Shown here: positions 33,704 to 45,733 of the stretch, piece by piece
Position numbering within the stretch: position 1 is the first letter of the stretch
Layout: each line of letters starts with the position of its first letter
Assembly: GCF_029873635.1 (NCBI RefSeq)
Contig: NC_080422.1
Span: 10,757,764 to 10,821,763 of the forward strand
DNA length: 64,000 nucleotides
DNA from: Malania oleifera
Taxonomy: Eukaryota > Streptophyta > Magnoliopsida > Santalales > Ximeniaceae
Direction: 5' to 3'
Notes under the pieces: generated by a model
What the model was told of the DNA's origin: nothing
What the model saw: only the letters and a program-made list of their open reading frames with translations
Databases searched by the model: none
Program-made: the position numbers and the translations under genes

Positions 33704-33828
33704 TGTAGTAGCCCGAACCCAGAAAAGAAAATAAAATAAATAAAAGGAAAGGAAAAGGAAAAGTAAAAAAAAGAAAGGAGATGGTATGGTTCAGCATCAG
33801 ACCATCTTAGAAAACTGTCGATAGTTTT
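33704..33828 (+). mobile_element. Start of a Gypsy LTR, interrupted
   Basis: It begins TGTAGTAGCCCGAACCC after AATAT, followed by a purine-rich AAAAGGAAAGG run, and resembles the LTR start at 57816. It is cut by the minus-strand LTR that starts at 33829; the rest is not recognised in the window. Confidence 0.6.
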
Positions 33829-35865
33829 TGTAACGACCCAAAAATTCATGTCATTTTTTTATATATAGTCTGTATTATAATACTCTGTTTCCCCTAATAA
33901 AGTCTGCTATAACATCTTGGTCCCAAAGTAGCACCGAGGAATTCCTGTTCATAAGACAACACACTTATGCAGCAGAAAACATAATATCATAAAACCATAA
34001 TTACAATATTAGAATTCAATATTTTCCCAAAACATATATATACATACACATATCTCCCTAGTATTCTCCACTAGATCATTTGGGATCTATACAAGAATAC
34101 ACCTTCCCACATACACTTACCCTAAAGACAAGACAGTACAAGATCCCTTCCATCTCCGAGCCTGATCTGCTCGTCTAAGTATTTCACCTGAAATGTTTAA
34201 ATTACTGGGATGAGACAACTCTTAGTAAGACGAAATATGTTATTATCAGTGTGTGGCAACTGAGTTTACATAAATATTATACTTTAATCAACTAAAACTG
34301 AGATAATAGGTAAAATAAAATACATCATAACTCACACCTATGTGATTTAAAATACAACTAATACTGAACTTTCTATTTAAACATACTTTTAGTATCTATA
34401 AGTATATCAGCTGTTTTCTGTAAAATTGTATACATATATACATAACAGTGAAAACTTCCTTGGATATCTCTATGTCATGATTTAACCCCTTATGATAGGG
34501 TTGTGCGGCTCGTAGGCGGGATTCAACACTAGTTGGCCAACCAGGATAAGTCAATTGAAACCTTTGTCGTCAGATCGGCCGCCTCAACCCGGACTACCGA
34601 GGAGTCTGCAAGCTCTCCCAAAGCACGATCGACTACTCATAAAATCCACACACTATCTGAGATATGTGGTTGCACTCTGTACTGAAATAGCTACGGAACC
34701 GTGCTATGAAATATATATATATATATATCTTACTGTTTTACCATGATTCTGTTTCAACTGTAATAACCATAACAATGTAAAAGTTGATCTAAATAAACTG
34801 TAAAATCTGATCTGAATAAACTATAATATCTAATCGTTATGGTTCTATAATCTGATTATCATGGTATTCTGTAAATACTGTAAAACATATTTCCTGTGTA
34901 TATACTGTAAATCATGATTCTGTAAATTCGGTAAAATATCTTTCTATATATAAATACTGTAAATAATGATACTTTGAAAGCTGTGTAAATTCTATACTGA
35001 ACTGATATTTACTCATGACACATAATGAAATAAATAAAACCCATGTACAGTAACCTGTATTTTTCCAATGATAAAGATAATTTATAATCTGTAGAATTTC
35101 CGTGAAAATACATAATTTCATACCATAAAACATCCAGAGTTCATATCCTAAAATACATATATTTTACTGATAGAAATTCCTAAAATTACTAGCATAACAT
35201 ATTTCTCTTACCTAACTAACTGGGGGCCTAACTCCAACTTTATCCTCATGCCCACGACGTCAACTCAAAATCCTAAAATAATGTACATTTCCTATTTTAA
35301 CCAATCCAAACTCAGAATATTAATTATACTTGCCTTTTTCCCAAGCTCACATATTTCTTTTATCCATAAAATTATAAACTAATAATTATTTATCAATGAC
35401 ACCTAAGTTCCTGAGGGAACACCCGCTGGGATCCTCAACCTATGCCTATGGTGTTTGGAAACCCAAACCTTGAAATCACAACACCCTAGTTTAATCAACT
35501 CAAACTTCAGTATATTTTCACCTAACACAAAATCTGGGTTCAGAAAAACCTACTAACCATATAAACCATAAAATAACCAACTTACCTTGATTTTGGGATG
35601 ATGCCTAAACTTCTCAAACCAAAATTATGCTCCGACTAAGTTGTAGAGAATCTCCTCGAGATTATTGTGATAACTTCTGATCATTGAAACGAGGTGAATT
35701 GGAGCTGAAATCGTAGAGAGGAGGTGGAGAAACCGAAATGTAGAGAGAAAAAGAGAAAGAGGAATTGATTTCCTTGCTAAAAAGTGATTTTCGGCTATAT
35801 ATTGACAGTTGTCCACGTGGCTTCGTCAACGAGACACATAGATTCGTTGATGAACTTACGAAGGG
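33829..35865 (-). mobile_element. Gypsy-A-related LTR, minus strand, cut at its U3 side by the 35866 element
   Basis: In minus orientation the LTR end is GGGTCGTTACA at 33829, as in Gypsy-A. It contains the GTTGTGCGGC block (34499-34510), a degenerate 26-bp CATGATT minisatellite (about 34740-34990) and two CGTCAACGAG/CGTTGATGAAC dyads (35823-35858). The sequence is replaced at 35866 by the start of the next Gypsy element. No coding sequence, so probably a solo LTR. Confidence 0.78.
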
Positions 35866-37577
35866 TGTAAGAACCCGATCCGTGATATGGGGAATTAATT
35901 AATTAAGAGAGGGGTGAATTGGTAATTAAGCAAGCTTCGTCGACAAAGCCAGAGTTCGTTGACGAAGTCTTTGTAGTTCTCGCGACGAAGTGCAAAGTCT
36001 TTTCAACAACAAGTGGTCGAGCCAAAGTACTATAAATAGTGTTTTCCATTACTTTTCAGTTAAGAAATCATGAAATCTCTCTCTATCTCTCTATAAACTC
36101 AACCTACTCTCTATCTCTCTTGATTTCTGCGTCATACATTGCGAAAATTGCTGATCCGACGTTACCACAAGGATCGAGGAAGGATTCTCTACAAGTTCTA
36201 CGGATTAGATCATCGTTTCGGGTATATTCAGGTTTTGGCTCGAAATTGAGGTAAGGCTCTGTTTTCCATTCTGATCTGGTAGTTGTGCAGAGAATAGATT
36301 TGTGAGTATATTCTGTATTGTGGTATATAGGTTTTGGAACTCGGTTCGCTATTTAGGGGTCTTGGAGTTCAGGGTTTGTCATTTGGGGAAACGTAAGAGG
36401 ATTCAGTTTATGTCAGTTATTTCTAAAATCAAACTCGATAGAACTATGGTTCATGGTCCTACGTGCATTTTGGTTACTTATTTGAGGAAATCTAACCAAT
36501 AAAATTATGAATTTTTCATGTAACAGTTTTTTGGGAAAAAAGGAGGTACTGGGCTGCATTCCTTGGTTTTGTGGGAAAACCTTTGGTGTACTGTGTGATG
36601 TATTGTGTTAGGGATGGTCGTGCCTTGACTTTATTAACTGTGTACATTAGAAAAATCGTGGTTTACAAATTACCAAATGGATGTGGTTTGTTTGCTTATA
36701 TGAGTATGTATGGTTGTGTTTCTGAAATGAAATGCAATAGGAACTGGGTTCCAAGTTATTCCAGGCACTGAAAAAGTGTCCTACTCTATATCTGAGGGCA
36801 TGTGTTTATCGCCTGCCACGTTGGTAAGAGTGTTCGACTCTATAACCGAGGACGTGAGCCTTATTGGCTAATCACCGAAGGGTGTGGATCCACCAGTTTG
36901 TACCGGTACGATGCCATGGGAGCCTGGGGTTCGTCATGTGCCGGGGATGCCGTGTATCGCGAGCTGGCTACGGGCTGACGCTGGATATCGCAGGCTGGCT
37001 TCGGGTCGAAGGATGTGACGACATTAGGTTACTTGATCATGTGTGTGCATGTATGCACTGTTTTGAAACGGTTTTTTGGAAGTACTGGAATTGCATTTAA
37101 CTGTGTATGTATTGCTATCATGATAACACTCAAACGTCAAACACCGATATAACCTGTATCTGCCTTACTGAGATGTGTCTCACCCCTACTGTACGTACAT
37201 ATTTTACAAGTCCTTCTAGTAACTAGAACTAGCGTCTTGGTGTTGGGAGCGTAGTGGTCGGTGTACTACGAGAAGTACTTGGGTAAGTACTAGGACTGTA
37301 CTGGGTGGTCTATTGGTGATTTTTCTTGACACCCGAGTTTGTGTTGTATTTTATGGAGTTAACTCCTTGTATAGACTCTGGTATGGTACAGATTGTGTAT
37401 AGAAAGACTTATCTTCCGTTGTGTTCTTGTTGTGTATGTGGATATGTATAGGGTGCCCAGGAACCCCACGGGGTCGGACCCTCATTCATTGTACTGTATC
37501 TTGATTCTATATGATACAGGGACAGGTTAGATTACTTTTTCACCCTCGGGTCCAATTATTGGGTTTAGGTGGTGACA
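35866..37577 (+). repeat. 5' LTR of Gypsy-C (1712 bp)
   Basis: TGTAAGAACCC...GGTGGTGACA. Dyads of the CGTCGACAAAG type (35938-36010), TATA box 36032-36039, CT-rich leader (36067-36120). It matches the solo LTR 14061-15954 over most of its length. Confidence 0.9.
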
Positions 37578-37903
37578 ACTTGGTATCAGAGTTAACCAGG
37601 TTGGTAGGTATTGTAGACTTGGTTAGGCTTAGTTGTGTGTACATACCAAAGCATAGGAGGTTGGATATGGGTAGGGTTGGTTGAGGAATGTTTTATTACT
37701 AGACCGAGACTCGTCGGTGGTGTTCTGTGTTTTTCCTAGAATGATGATTTCAGTAAAAACATGGCAAACCATTGATGACTTTCATGTTGATGTGATAGGA
37801 TAGACCTAGACCTGACAAATGGTAGTTAACATGATTTGTGTTAGATAATTGTGTTAACTATATATGTTGTAGGAGTCATGATAGAACTCTACTGTGTTTT
37901 CAG

Positions 37904-38850
37904 AATGGAGCCCAAGGATAATAACTTGGAGAGTAGCTCCGAGGAGACGACAAGTGATAAGTCTCCTTCTATGCCTCGGGGACTAACGAGGCAGGTCCTG
38001 CGGGAGATTGGGCGGAGTGTCAGGAGACGCGAACGCTCTCCTATGTCTACGGGGTGCACTATTGAGAGGTTCACACGCATGCAACTTCCGACGTTCTCAA
38101 GGGGACATGACCCGACGATAACAGAGGATTGGGTCGAGAAGATTGAGAGGATTTTGGAGGTTTTACACTGCACTGACAGGCAGAGAGTCCTCTATGCTAC
38201 CTTCCAGTTGTCAAAGGAGGTAGAACGTTGATGGATTACAGTGAATCTACTGGAGAAGTAGAGGGCAGGTTCTGCAGAGATGACTTGGAGCTGTTCAAGG
38301 AGGTATTCTTTGATAGATACTTCTCGGCTTCCGTACGTGATGCTAAGGCGGATGAGTTTTCTACTCTGACTCAGGGGAGTATATCGGGGCAGGGGTACGC
38401 CGCTTGGTATATAGAGCTATCCTGATTTGCGTTGTGCTTGATCTCGAATGAATATAAGAAGACTCGGAGGTTCGAGAAGGGCTTGAGGAAGGACATCCGC
38501 AGATTAGTGGGTATGCTTCAGATCCATGAGTTCTTGATTTTGGTGGATAAAGCCACTCTAATTGAGACTGGTATCCAAGAGGATGAGGTGGATCAGGAGC
38601 CGAAGAAGAGGCCAGTACATTCTGGGTCTCAGTATGGATCTCATTAGGGATCGTGGAAGAAAAGGTATAATGGCTCGGGTTATCGACAGAATATCGAGCA
38701 TCAGGGTTCTTAGATGAGCCAGGTGGGTGATTATTGTACCAGGTGCTGCAGATGGCATAGCGGTGAGTGCCAGTCATTTGGGGGTAACTGCTACAACTGT
38801 AGCTAGTCAGGTCACATGGCTCAGGATTGTCACGCATTGAAGAGGGGTAC
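37904..38850 (+). pseudogene. Gypsy-C gag, degenerate
   Basis: MEPKDNNLESSSEETTSDKS start, then CTIERFTRMQLPTFSRG, a DWVEKIERILEVLHCTDRQR core and a CCHC-like knuckle region (about 38795-38835, SGHMAQDC). Broken. Confidence 0.82.
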
Positions 38851-38920
38851 ACCTTTTTCGAGTTAGAATCAGGGGAGTAATTAGGTATCCCGAGGAACCC
38901 ACCAGACAAACACAGCTCCA

Positions 38921-39320
38921 ATGAGGGTGTACTCACTTACTCCAACGGATGCTGAGCATGTAGGGAACGTGGTGACAAGTACTATGATGTTTCTTTTAAA
39001 TAGAGCTGTGATTTTATTTGATTTGGGTGCGACCTACTCCTTTATATCTGTTAATTTTGTGAAACTGTGTGGAGTGGAGACCCAAGTCATGGAAGAGGGA
39101 TTGTATGTAACCACATCGTCTGGGAGTATATAATTTTGTATGAGGATGTTGGAGGACTGCCCAATGGTAATCCATGGGAAGCTGCTACCAGCAAACCTTG
39201 TAGTTACGACATGTCAGGGTTTGATGTTATATTGGGAATGGATTGGTTATTCTCCAGATATGATGTGATTGATTGTCGTAGGAAGGTGGTAATGTTTAGA
39301 CCTCCTGGGGAGTAGGAGTA
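38921..39320 (+). pseudogene. Gypsy-C protease, degenerate
   Basis: Active-site-like LFDLGATYSF and the downstream VILGMDWLFSRYDVIDC motif of Tekay-like polyproteins. Broken. Confidence 0.8.
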
Positions 39321-39329
39321 CGAGTTTGT

Positions 39330-40350
39330 GGGATCGTGTGTGCGTTCGATGCCACAAATTCTATCGGCATTGCAGGCGAGGAGTTTACTCTTGGATGGAT
39401 GTCAGGGGTACCTAGCTTGTGTGAAGGAACCGTCGCGGAATGAATTGAGGCTCGAGTATGTTCGAGTAGTCAATGAGTTCCCGGATGTGTTCTCAGATGA
39501 TTTACCCAGTTTACTTCCAAATCGTGAGGTGGAGTTCGTGATAGAATTGCTGCCTAGCAAGGCACCGATCTCTAAAGCTTCGTACTGGATGGCTCCATCA
39601 GAACTTCGGGAGTTGAAGGAGTAGTTATAAGAATTACTGGACAGGGGTTTCATTCGACCTAATGTTTCACTCTGGGGAGCTCCAATACTATTTGTGAAGA
39701 AAAAGGATGGGTCGATGCGTATGTGCATTGATTATCATGAGATTAACAAGATAACTGTGAAGAATCGCTATCCTTTGCCTTGTATAGATTATCTCTTTGA
39801 CCAGTTGCAGGGGACACAAGTCTTTTTGAAGATTGACCTACGGTCAGGATATCATCAGGTGAGGGTCAGATATGAGGATGTAGCGAAGACTCTTTTTTGT
39901 ACCTAATACGGCCACTACGAGTTTTTAGTCATGCCGTTTGGGTTGACGAATGCTCTAGAAGTGTTCATGGATCTTATGAACAGGGTTTTCCATGAGTACC
40001 TAGACTGATTCATAGTGGTGTTCATTGATGACATTTTGGTGTACTCAATAAGTGCTGAAAAGCATAAGAACCATCTAAGATTAGTATTACAGATTCTGAG
40101 AGAGAAGAAGTTGTATGCTAAACAAAAGAAGTGTGAATTCTGGTTGAATTAGGTGGCATTCTTAGGTCATGTAGTAACTGGTGATGGTATATCAGTTGAT
40201 CCTAGCAAGATCGAAGTTGCAGTCGATTGGATGAGGCCGAAAGTGTGCAAAAGGTTTGGAGTTTTCTAAGATTGGCGGGTTATTATCATCGGTTCGTGGA
40301 AGGGTTTTCTAAGTTGTCTGGGCCTCTGACTTAATTAACCAAGAAGGGGG
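39330..40350 (+). pseudogene. Gypsy-C reverse transcriptase, degenerate
   Basis: Linker with EFPDVFSDDLPSLLPNREVE, then [27 protein letters not shown] and the catalytic FIDDILVYS (Asp-Asp at 40027-40032). Broken. Confidence 0.87.
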
Positions 40351-40394
40351 TAAATTTTGAATGGACCAGTGATTACAAGCAGTGTTTTCAGGAG

Positions 40395-40835
40395 TTGAAG
40401 CATCAGCTGGTTACTGCTCTAGTGTTAACCATTCCTTCTAGGGATGAAGGTCTTGTGATTTATAGCGACGCCTCTTTGAAAGGTTTGGGTTGTATACTTA
40501 TGCAGCAGGGTAAGGTAATAGCTTATGCTTCTCGACAACTAAAGAATTATGAGAAGAATTACCTTATGCATGATCTGGAGTTGGCTGCTGTTATATATGC
40601 ACTGAAAATCTGGCGACACTATTTGTATGGTGTGCAATGCGAGATTTTCACTGATCACAAAAGCCACTGGTACTTTTTCACGCAGAAGGAGTTGAATATG
40701 AGGCAAAGACAATGGCTTGAGTTGATTAAGGACTACGATTTCACCATCAATTATCACCCGGGAAAAGCTAATGTGGTAGCTGATGCGTTGAGTCAGAAGT
40801 CGAATCACGTGGCAGTATCTGCAGTTGTTGCTTAG
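40395..40835 (+). pseudogene. Gypsy-C RNase H, well preserved
   Basis: [43 protein letters not shown] and [14 protein letters not shown] are in the family order, giving the catalytic acidic residues of Gypsy RNase H. The best-preserved pol domain of this fossil. Confidence 0.87.
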
Positions 40836-40981
40836 CACCACATCATAAAGGATCTGGAGAGCCAGGTATAAAGTTAGTGTGTGGTGATCATCAGGCTTTC
40901 CTTGCTACTTTGGTGGTCCAGCTAACTTTGTTTGAGCGTATTAAAGCCGCGTAGGCTAGTGATGCAGAGTTAACAGAGGTT

Positions 40982-42352
40982 GTGGAAAAGGTACAGCAAG
41001 GATTGGCTCCAGAGTTTAACATCTCTGAGGGAGGTGTGTTGAGGTTTGGGACCAAATTATGTGTTCCGAATGACGATGAGATGAGAAGGATGATTGTGGA
41101 AGAAGCGCATCGTTCTTTGTATACGGTACATCCAGGTAGTACAAAGATGTATTGGGACTTGTGCAAAACTTTTTGGTGGAGTGGTATGAAGAGGTAGATT
41201 GCTCAATTCGTGGAGCAATGTCTGACATGTCAATAGGTGAAAGTTGAACATCAGAAGCCGGCAGGGCCGTTATAGCCATTGGCTATTCCAATGTGAAAAT
41301 GGGAGCATATTTCTATGGACTTTGTGACCGGATTGCCGCCAGCACTTCATGGGCAAAATGCTATTTGGGTGATCGTGGATAGGTTAATGAAATCTACTCA
41401 CTTCTTACCGATGAAGGCTAGCTACCCTTTGAGTAGGCAAGCAAACATGTACGTGCATGAGATAGTTAGAATGCACGGGATACCAGTGTCCATTGTATCA
41501 GATTGAGACCCAAGGTTTACTTCTCGATTCTAGGCGAGCTTACAGGAAGCATTGGGGACGAAACTTACTTTCAGTACAACATTTCACCCTCAAACTAATG
41601 GACAGTCGGAAAGGACGATACAGATCTTGGAGGATATGTTGTGGGTTTGTGTGTTAGATTTCGGTGGTAGCTGGATACAGTTTATGCCATTAGTAAAGTT
41701 TGCTTATAACAACAACTTCCAGGCTAGTATCGGGATGGCACCGTTCGAGGCTCTGTATGGTCGATGGTGTCGATCTCCTCTATATTGGAGTGAGGTTGGT
41801 GAACGTCAAGTGTTAGGACTTGAACTCGTGCAGCAGGCATCTAAGAAGGTATGTTTGATCCGAGAAAGGATTAAATCAGCTCAGAGTCAGTAGAAGAGCT
41901 ACACAGATGTTTGCCGCTGTGAGTTAAAGTTTGAGGTGGGGGGTAAGGTATTTTTTAGGATCGCTTCGTTAAAAAGGGTGATGAGATTTGGGAAGAAGAG
42001 CAAGCTGAGCCCAAGGTACATTGGACCATTTGAGGTTATTGGGCGAGTGGGTCCGATAGCCTACAGGATTGCACTACCCCCAGCTCTCTTGAGGGTCCAC
42101 GATGTGTTTCACGTATCCATGTTAAGAAAGTACGTGTTGGATCCTTCACATGTTATTAGCTATGAGAATGTGGAGATTGGGGATACTTTAGCGTATGAGG
42201 AGATACCTATTCAGATTCTGGACCATAAAGTTCAGAAGCTACGTACCAAGGACATATCTTTGGTGAAGGTATTGTGGCGGAATCATGAGGTTGAGGAAGC
42301 TTCTTGGGAATTGAAAGTAGAAATACGCCAGAAGTGTCCACAGTTGTTCTGA
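40982..42352 (+). pseudogene. Gypsy-C integrase with chromodomain-like tail, degenerate
   Basis: HHCC region (HRSLYTVHPGSTKMYWDL ... CLTC-like), core ([40 protein letters not shown]), C-terminal DVFHVSMLRKYVLDPSHVIS and the tail SLVKVLWRNHEVEEASWELK of the chromodomain type. Broken. Confidence 0.86.
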
Positions 42353-42604
42353 GTTGTGTACATTACCCTACTTTGTATTGAAATAGGTGGTTGGTCTTGA
42401 GGAGTGTGTGTATTTGTGAACTACTATGACGATTTATGTTTGTAACTACGGTATTCCTCCGCTATAAATGAGGGTATATATATGTTGTGACGGGGTTGCG
42501 TTATAGTAGTCATCGGTTTTCTTTCTAAATTTGAGTGTATAATTGATTTTCATGAATGAGTTTATGAATAAAAGATAACAAATTTCGAGGACGAAATTTT
42601 TGTA

Positions 42605-43377
42605 AGGAGGGGAGGTTGTAAGAACCCAAACCGTGATGTAGGAAAATAATTAATTAAGAGGGGTACATTGGTAATTAAGAAAGTTTCATTGACGAAGCCA
42701 GAGTTCATCGACGAAGTCTTTGTAGTTCTCGGCGACGAAGTGCAGAATCTCGTCGACGAGGAGTGGTCGGGCCAAATGACTATAAATAGTGTTTTTCATT
42801 ACTTCTCAGCTAAGAAATCGTGAAATCTCTCTCTATCTCTCTAGAAACTTAACCCACTTTCTATCTCTCTATATTTCTGCATCATACGTTGTGGGAATCG
42901 CTGATCCGACAATACCACGAGGATTGGGGAAGGATTCTCTACAAGTTCTACGGATCAGATCATCGTTTTGGGTATTCTTGGGTTTTGGCTTGAAATTGAG
43001 GTAAGACTCGATTTTCAATTCTGATCCGGTAGTTGTGTAGAGAATAGGTTTGTGAGTCTATTATGTATTGTGGTATGTAGGTTTTGGAACTCGGTTCACG
43101 AGTTTAGGGGCCTTGGAGTTCGAGGTTTGTCATTTGGGGAAAGGTAAGGGGATTCAGTTTATGTCGGTTATTTCTGAAATCAGACTCTGGAGAAATATGG
43201 TTCACGGTCTTGCGTGCATTTTGGTTACTCATTTGGGAAAATCTAACGGGTAAAATTGTGAGTTTTTCATGTAACAGTTTTTGAGGAAAAAGGGGGTACT
43301 GGGCTGCATTCCCTAATTTTGTAGGAAAACCTTTGGTGTACTGTGTGATGTACTGTGTTAGGGATGGTCGTGCCTTG
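42605..43377 (+). repeat. Polypurine tract and incomplete 3' LTR of Gypsy-C
   Basis: The purine tract AAGGAGGGGAGG precedes TGTAAGAACCC at 42617. TATA box 42781-42788. The similarity to the 5' LTR stops after GTCGTGCCTTGA (5' LTR about 36632), where HIPP39-like intron/exon sequence begins. Confidence 0.87.
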
Positions 43378-44864
43378 ATTCAATCCCTGCACCGAAAAGT
43401 TTTGGTGGGAATTGAGTTTAACTAGACCCAAGAGGGAAATCTCACCTTCATGGCCATGGATTGAAAGCTCCGGCGACTCTTATAACAAGTCAGAGACAAC
43501 AATTTAATTGGCACCGAAACCGAAAGGGAGATGAGGGCAAAGTGTATTTAAGAAGAAGAAGTAGAAGAAGAAAGGCTTATAGTTTGTAGAGCACGGTATG
43601 TGTCGTGGTTAAGCAGGAGGTTTACAGACTGATGGAGGGGTTTTTATAGTGTCATGCAAGGAGTCGATGTCAAATGTGCAGGCTAGAGAGAGAGAGAGGG
43701 CGGTGGAGGTTCGTGGGATGGTTCCAAGGGGTTGGGACGCGGCAGGAACGTTCGACGGGGGGAACCCAGAAGGAGACCCAAGCCAAACCATCCGAAGTCT
43801 TGGTCCGGGTCTACGCCCGCCCTTTCCGGACTGGGGTACCAAACTTGCATCGTCTCAATTTCAATTATTGTAAACTCTCGTCATACTTTTCTTTTCCAGA
43901 GAAAATATTTTTGAACCATCTTGGATCGTTCACAAAGTCAGTCTTATTATAAATTAAAATCACTTTTTGAGCTAGATATACTAATAGAATAATTTGACAA
44001 TCACAAAGAATAATTTAAATAATTAATCATATTTTTAAATTGTAAATAATTTTTAAAAATTAATCATTTAATTTTTTTAAAAATAGGCTCTCATATATAC
44101 ATATGTCAAAATAAAAGTGGTTCAGAATTACTACGTATAAAAGCGATACTTTAATAATGAAACCTAAACTTAAAATATTCAAAATAGAACTCCTAAGTTT
44201 TAACTTAAGTGAGAAATTTTTAATGCGCTAAATAATTGATATGTAAAAATTATAATATTATAAATATATAATTATTATATAATACTATTTTACTAAGCTA
44301 TATAATAAATAGTTTTTACATTAAAATTATTTTGATAATCATTTACCTTTTTTTTTTTAGATTACACACCGAGTTTTCACGTGTCCGTTTTACGGTCTAC
44401 GTGACTAATCCCGCGTCCCTTGAAGCGGATCCCACAACTCCAAAGGGAGGTAAATTTTAGGAATGGTGGAGACGAACCCGGGAGGGTTTGAACACCTGAC
44501 CTCGTGAGAGACACTCCCGCAGCCCGTATTACCACCTGAACCACACCCTGAGGGTTTGATAATCATTTACTTGAATATATTACTATAGTTTATCATATTC
44601 ATTATTATTTTGTTTTAACAACATTTTAATATTATATTTTTTTCTAATATTTTATTTGTATTCTATTTTAATATGTAACTTATTAAATATAATAAAAATA
44701 TCACATATTTTAACACTAACATAATTTATTATTTAATATAAAATAATAACATAATAAACCAACTACCATAACATTATATTTTATTACAAAATAGTATTTT
44801 ATTTATTTTTATATATTACATCATTATTAAAACTTAGTATTATATTTGTATTAATAATATTAAT
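43376..44864 (-). pseudogene. Duplicated, broken 5' part of the HIPP39-like gene with its upstream DNA
   Basis: 43376-43402 matches 31540-31567 (start of exon 3 and the intron 2 acceptor). From 43403 the sequence matches 32132 onward, so exon 2, nearly all of intron 2 and most of intron 1 are absent. Exon 1 (ATGGCCATGAAG), its donor, the leader, the TATA-like ACTATAAG and about 1.1 kb of upstream DNA are kept. By eye 95-97% identical. The deletion joint shows TTTT shared by both sides. A SINE (44347-44554) lies in this copy only. The copy continues at 57563-57815 behind an inserted nest. It cannot make the protein, but its promoter might still be active. Confidence 0.9.
44347..44554 (-). mobile_element. 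tRNA-derived SINE, 208 bp, 16-bp target repeat
   Basis: Flanked by TTTGATAATCATTTAC at 44331-44346 and 44555-44570. On the minus strand it starts CCCTCAGGGTGTGGTTCAGG (box A), has box B GGTCAGGTGTTCAAACCC, and ends in an A tract (T tract at 44348-44358). Absent from the otherwise matching upstream region of the intact gene (about 33110-33125), so it inserted after the duplication, unless precisely lost there. Confidence 0.93.
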
Positions 44865-45733
44865 TGTTAGCTTTGGTGTATTCCCAAGAGGGGAGGTAAA
44901 TTGAAAATTTTAAAATTTTTCTTTTATGTTAAATCAGATATCAGTATTATTTCGCAACCTAGATTCTTTCTAAGCAGTCCTAAATGCGTAGATAAAAATA
45001 ATATGCGAAAAATAAATCATGCGCAGCATTCACAATAAAACATACACGTGCGATGAATAAATTGCGAAAATGTAAACAGACACACGATTTGTTATCGGGG
45101 TTTGGCCAATATTGTCTACGTCCTCGCCTTGGTTACACCAGCACAAGGATTCCTCTAATGCTCACTTAACGGGTGGAGCAGTACCGGTTACAATCAGATC
45201 AATTAACGGGGCTGACTTCAACATACATCTTACTAGGATGGTGCACCTAACTTTCCTAATTGGGTCTAAGCCAATCTGGGACTATTTCACAGGGCTAGTC
45301 TCCCTCTTCAGGTCCATGCTTGGAATACAACAGATGTAAAATTTTATGTACAAATAAATGTTTCTTACATAAACAGATATGTACCACTATACATAATATA
45401 ATCAATGCACCTCAAGTATGTATGAACTATAAGCTCGGTGCTTTATATGTGCAATCAACACTTAGTATAGTAATTATCTCAAGTCAAGCACATAAGTATT
45501 TATACAAGCTAATCTTTGAAACTAAACAATGATAAACTCTCAATCTTAGTTTAAGGTTTCAAAGATTCAAACTAATAGAAATCTAAAATATCTCCAAAAA
45601 TAATTTTCTCAATAACAATGCACAATGAGATATTCAAGTCTGAGCTTGTAAAATATTTTTGCACACCAAAAATTATAAGCTCTAATGAGCATTGCAATGA
45701 TAATGCAAAGACCCACTTAGCTATAAGATTTTT

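Larger units (their letters stand above)
35866..43377 (+). mobile_element. Gypsy-C: Tekay-like Ty3/gypsy element, 3' LTR incomplete at a duplication junction
   Basis: Parts: 5' LTR 35866-37577, Met-tRNA primer site 37581-37591, gag 37904-38850, protease 38921-39320, reverse transcriptase about 39640-40350, RNase H 40395-40835, integrase with chromodomain-like tail 40982-42352, polypurine tract 42605-42616 and 3' LTR 42617-43377. The 3' LTR stops where duplicated HIPP39-like sequence begins. More than ten breaks in the coding region. The shared part of the two LTRs differs by roughly 10-15% by eye, so this is an old insertion. Confidence 0.9.

Noticed and set aside
36864-37100. A 78-codon plus-strand frame within the Gypsy-C 5' LTR
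   Set aside because: It lies wholly inside an LTR, matches no known protein, and is not kept in the related solo LTR at 14061.
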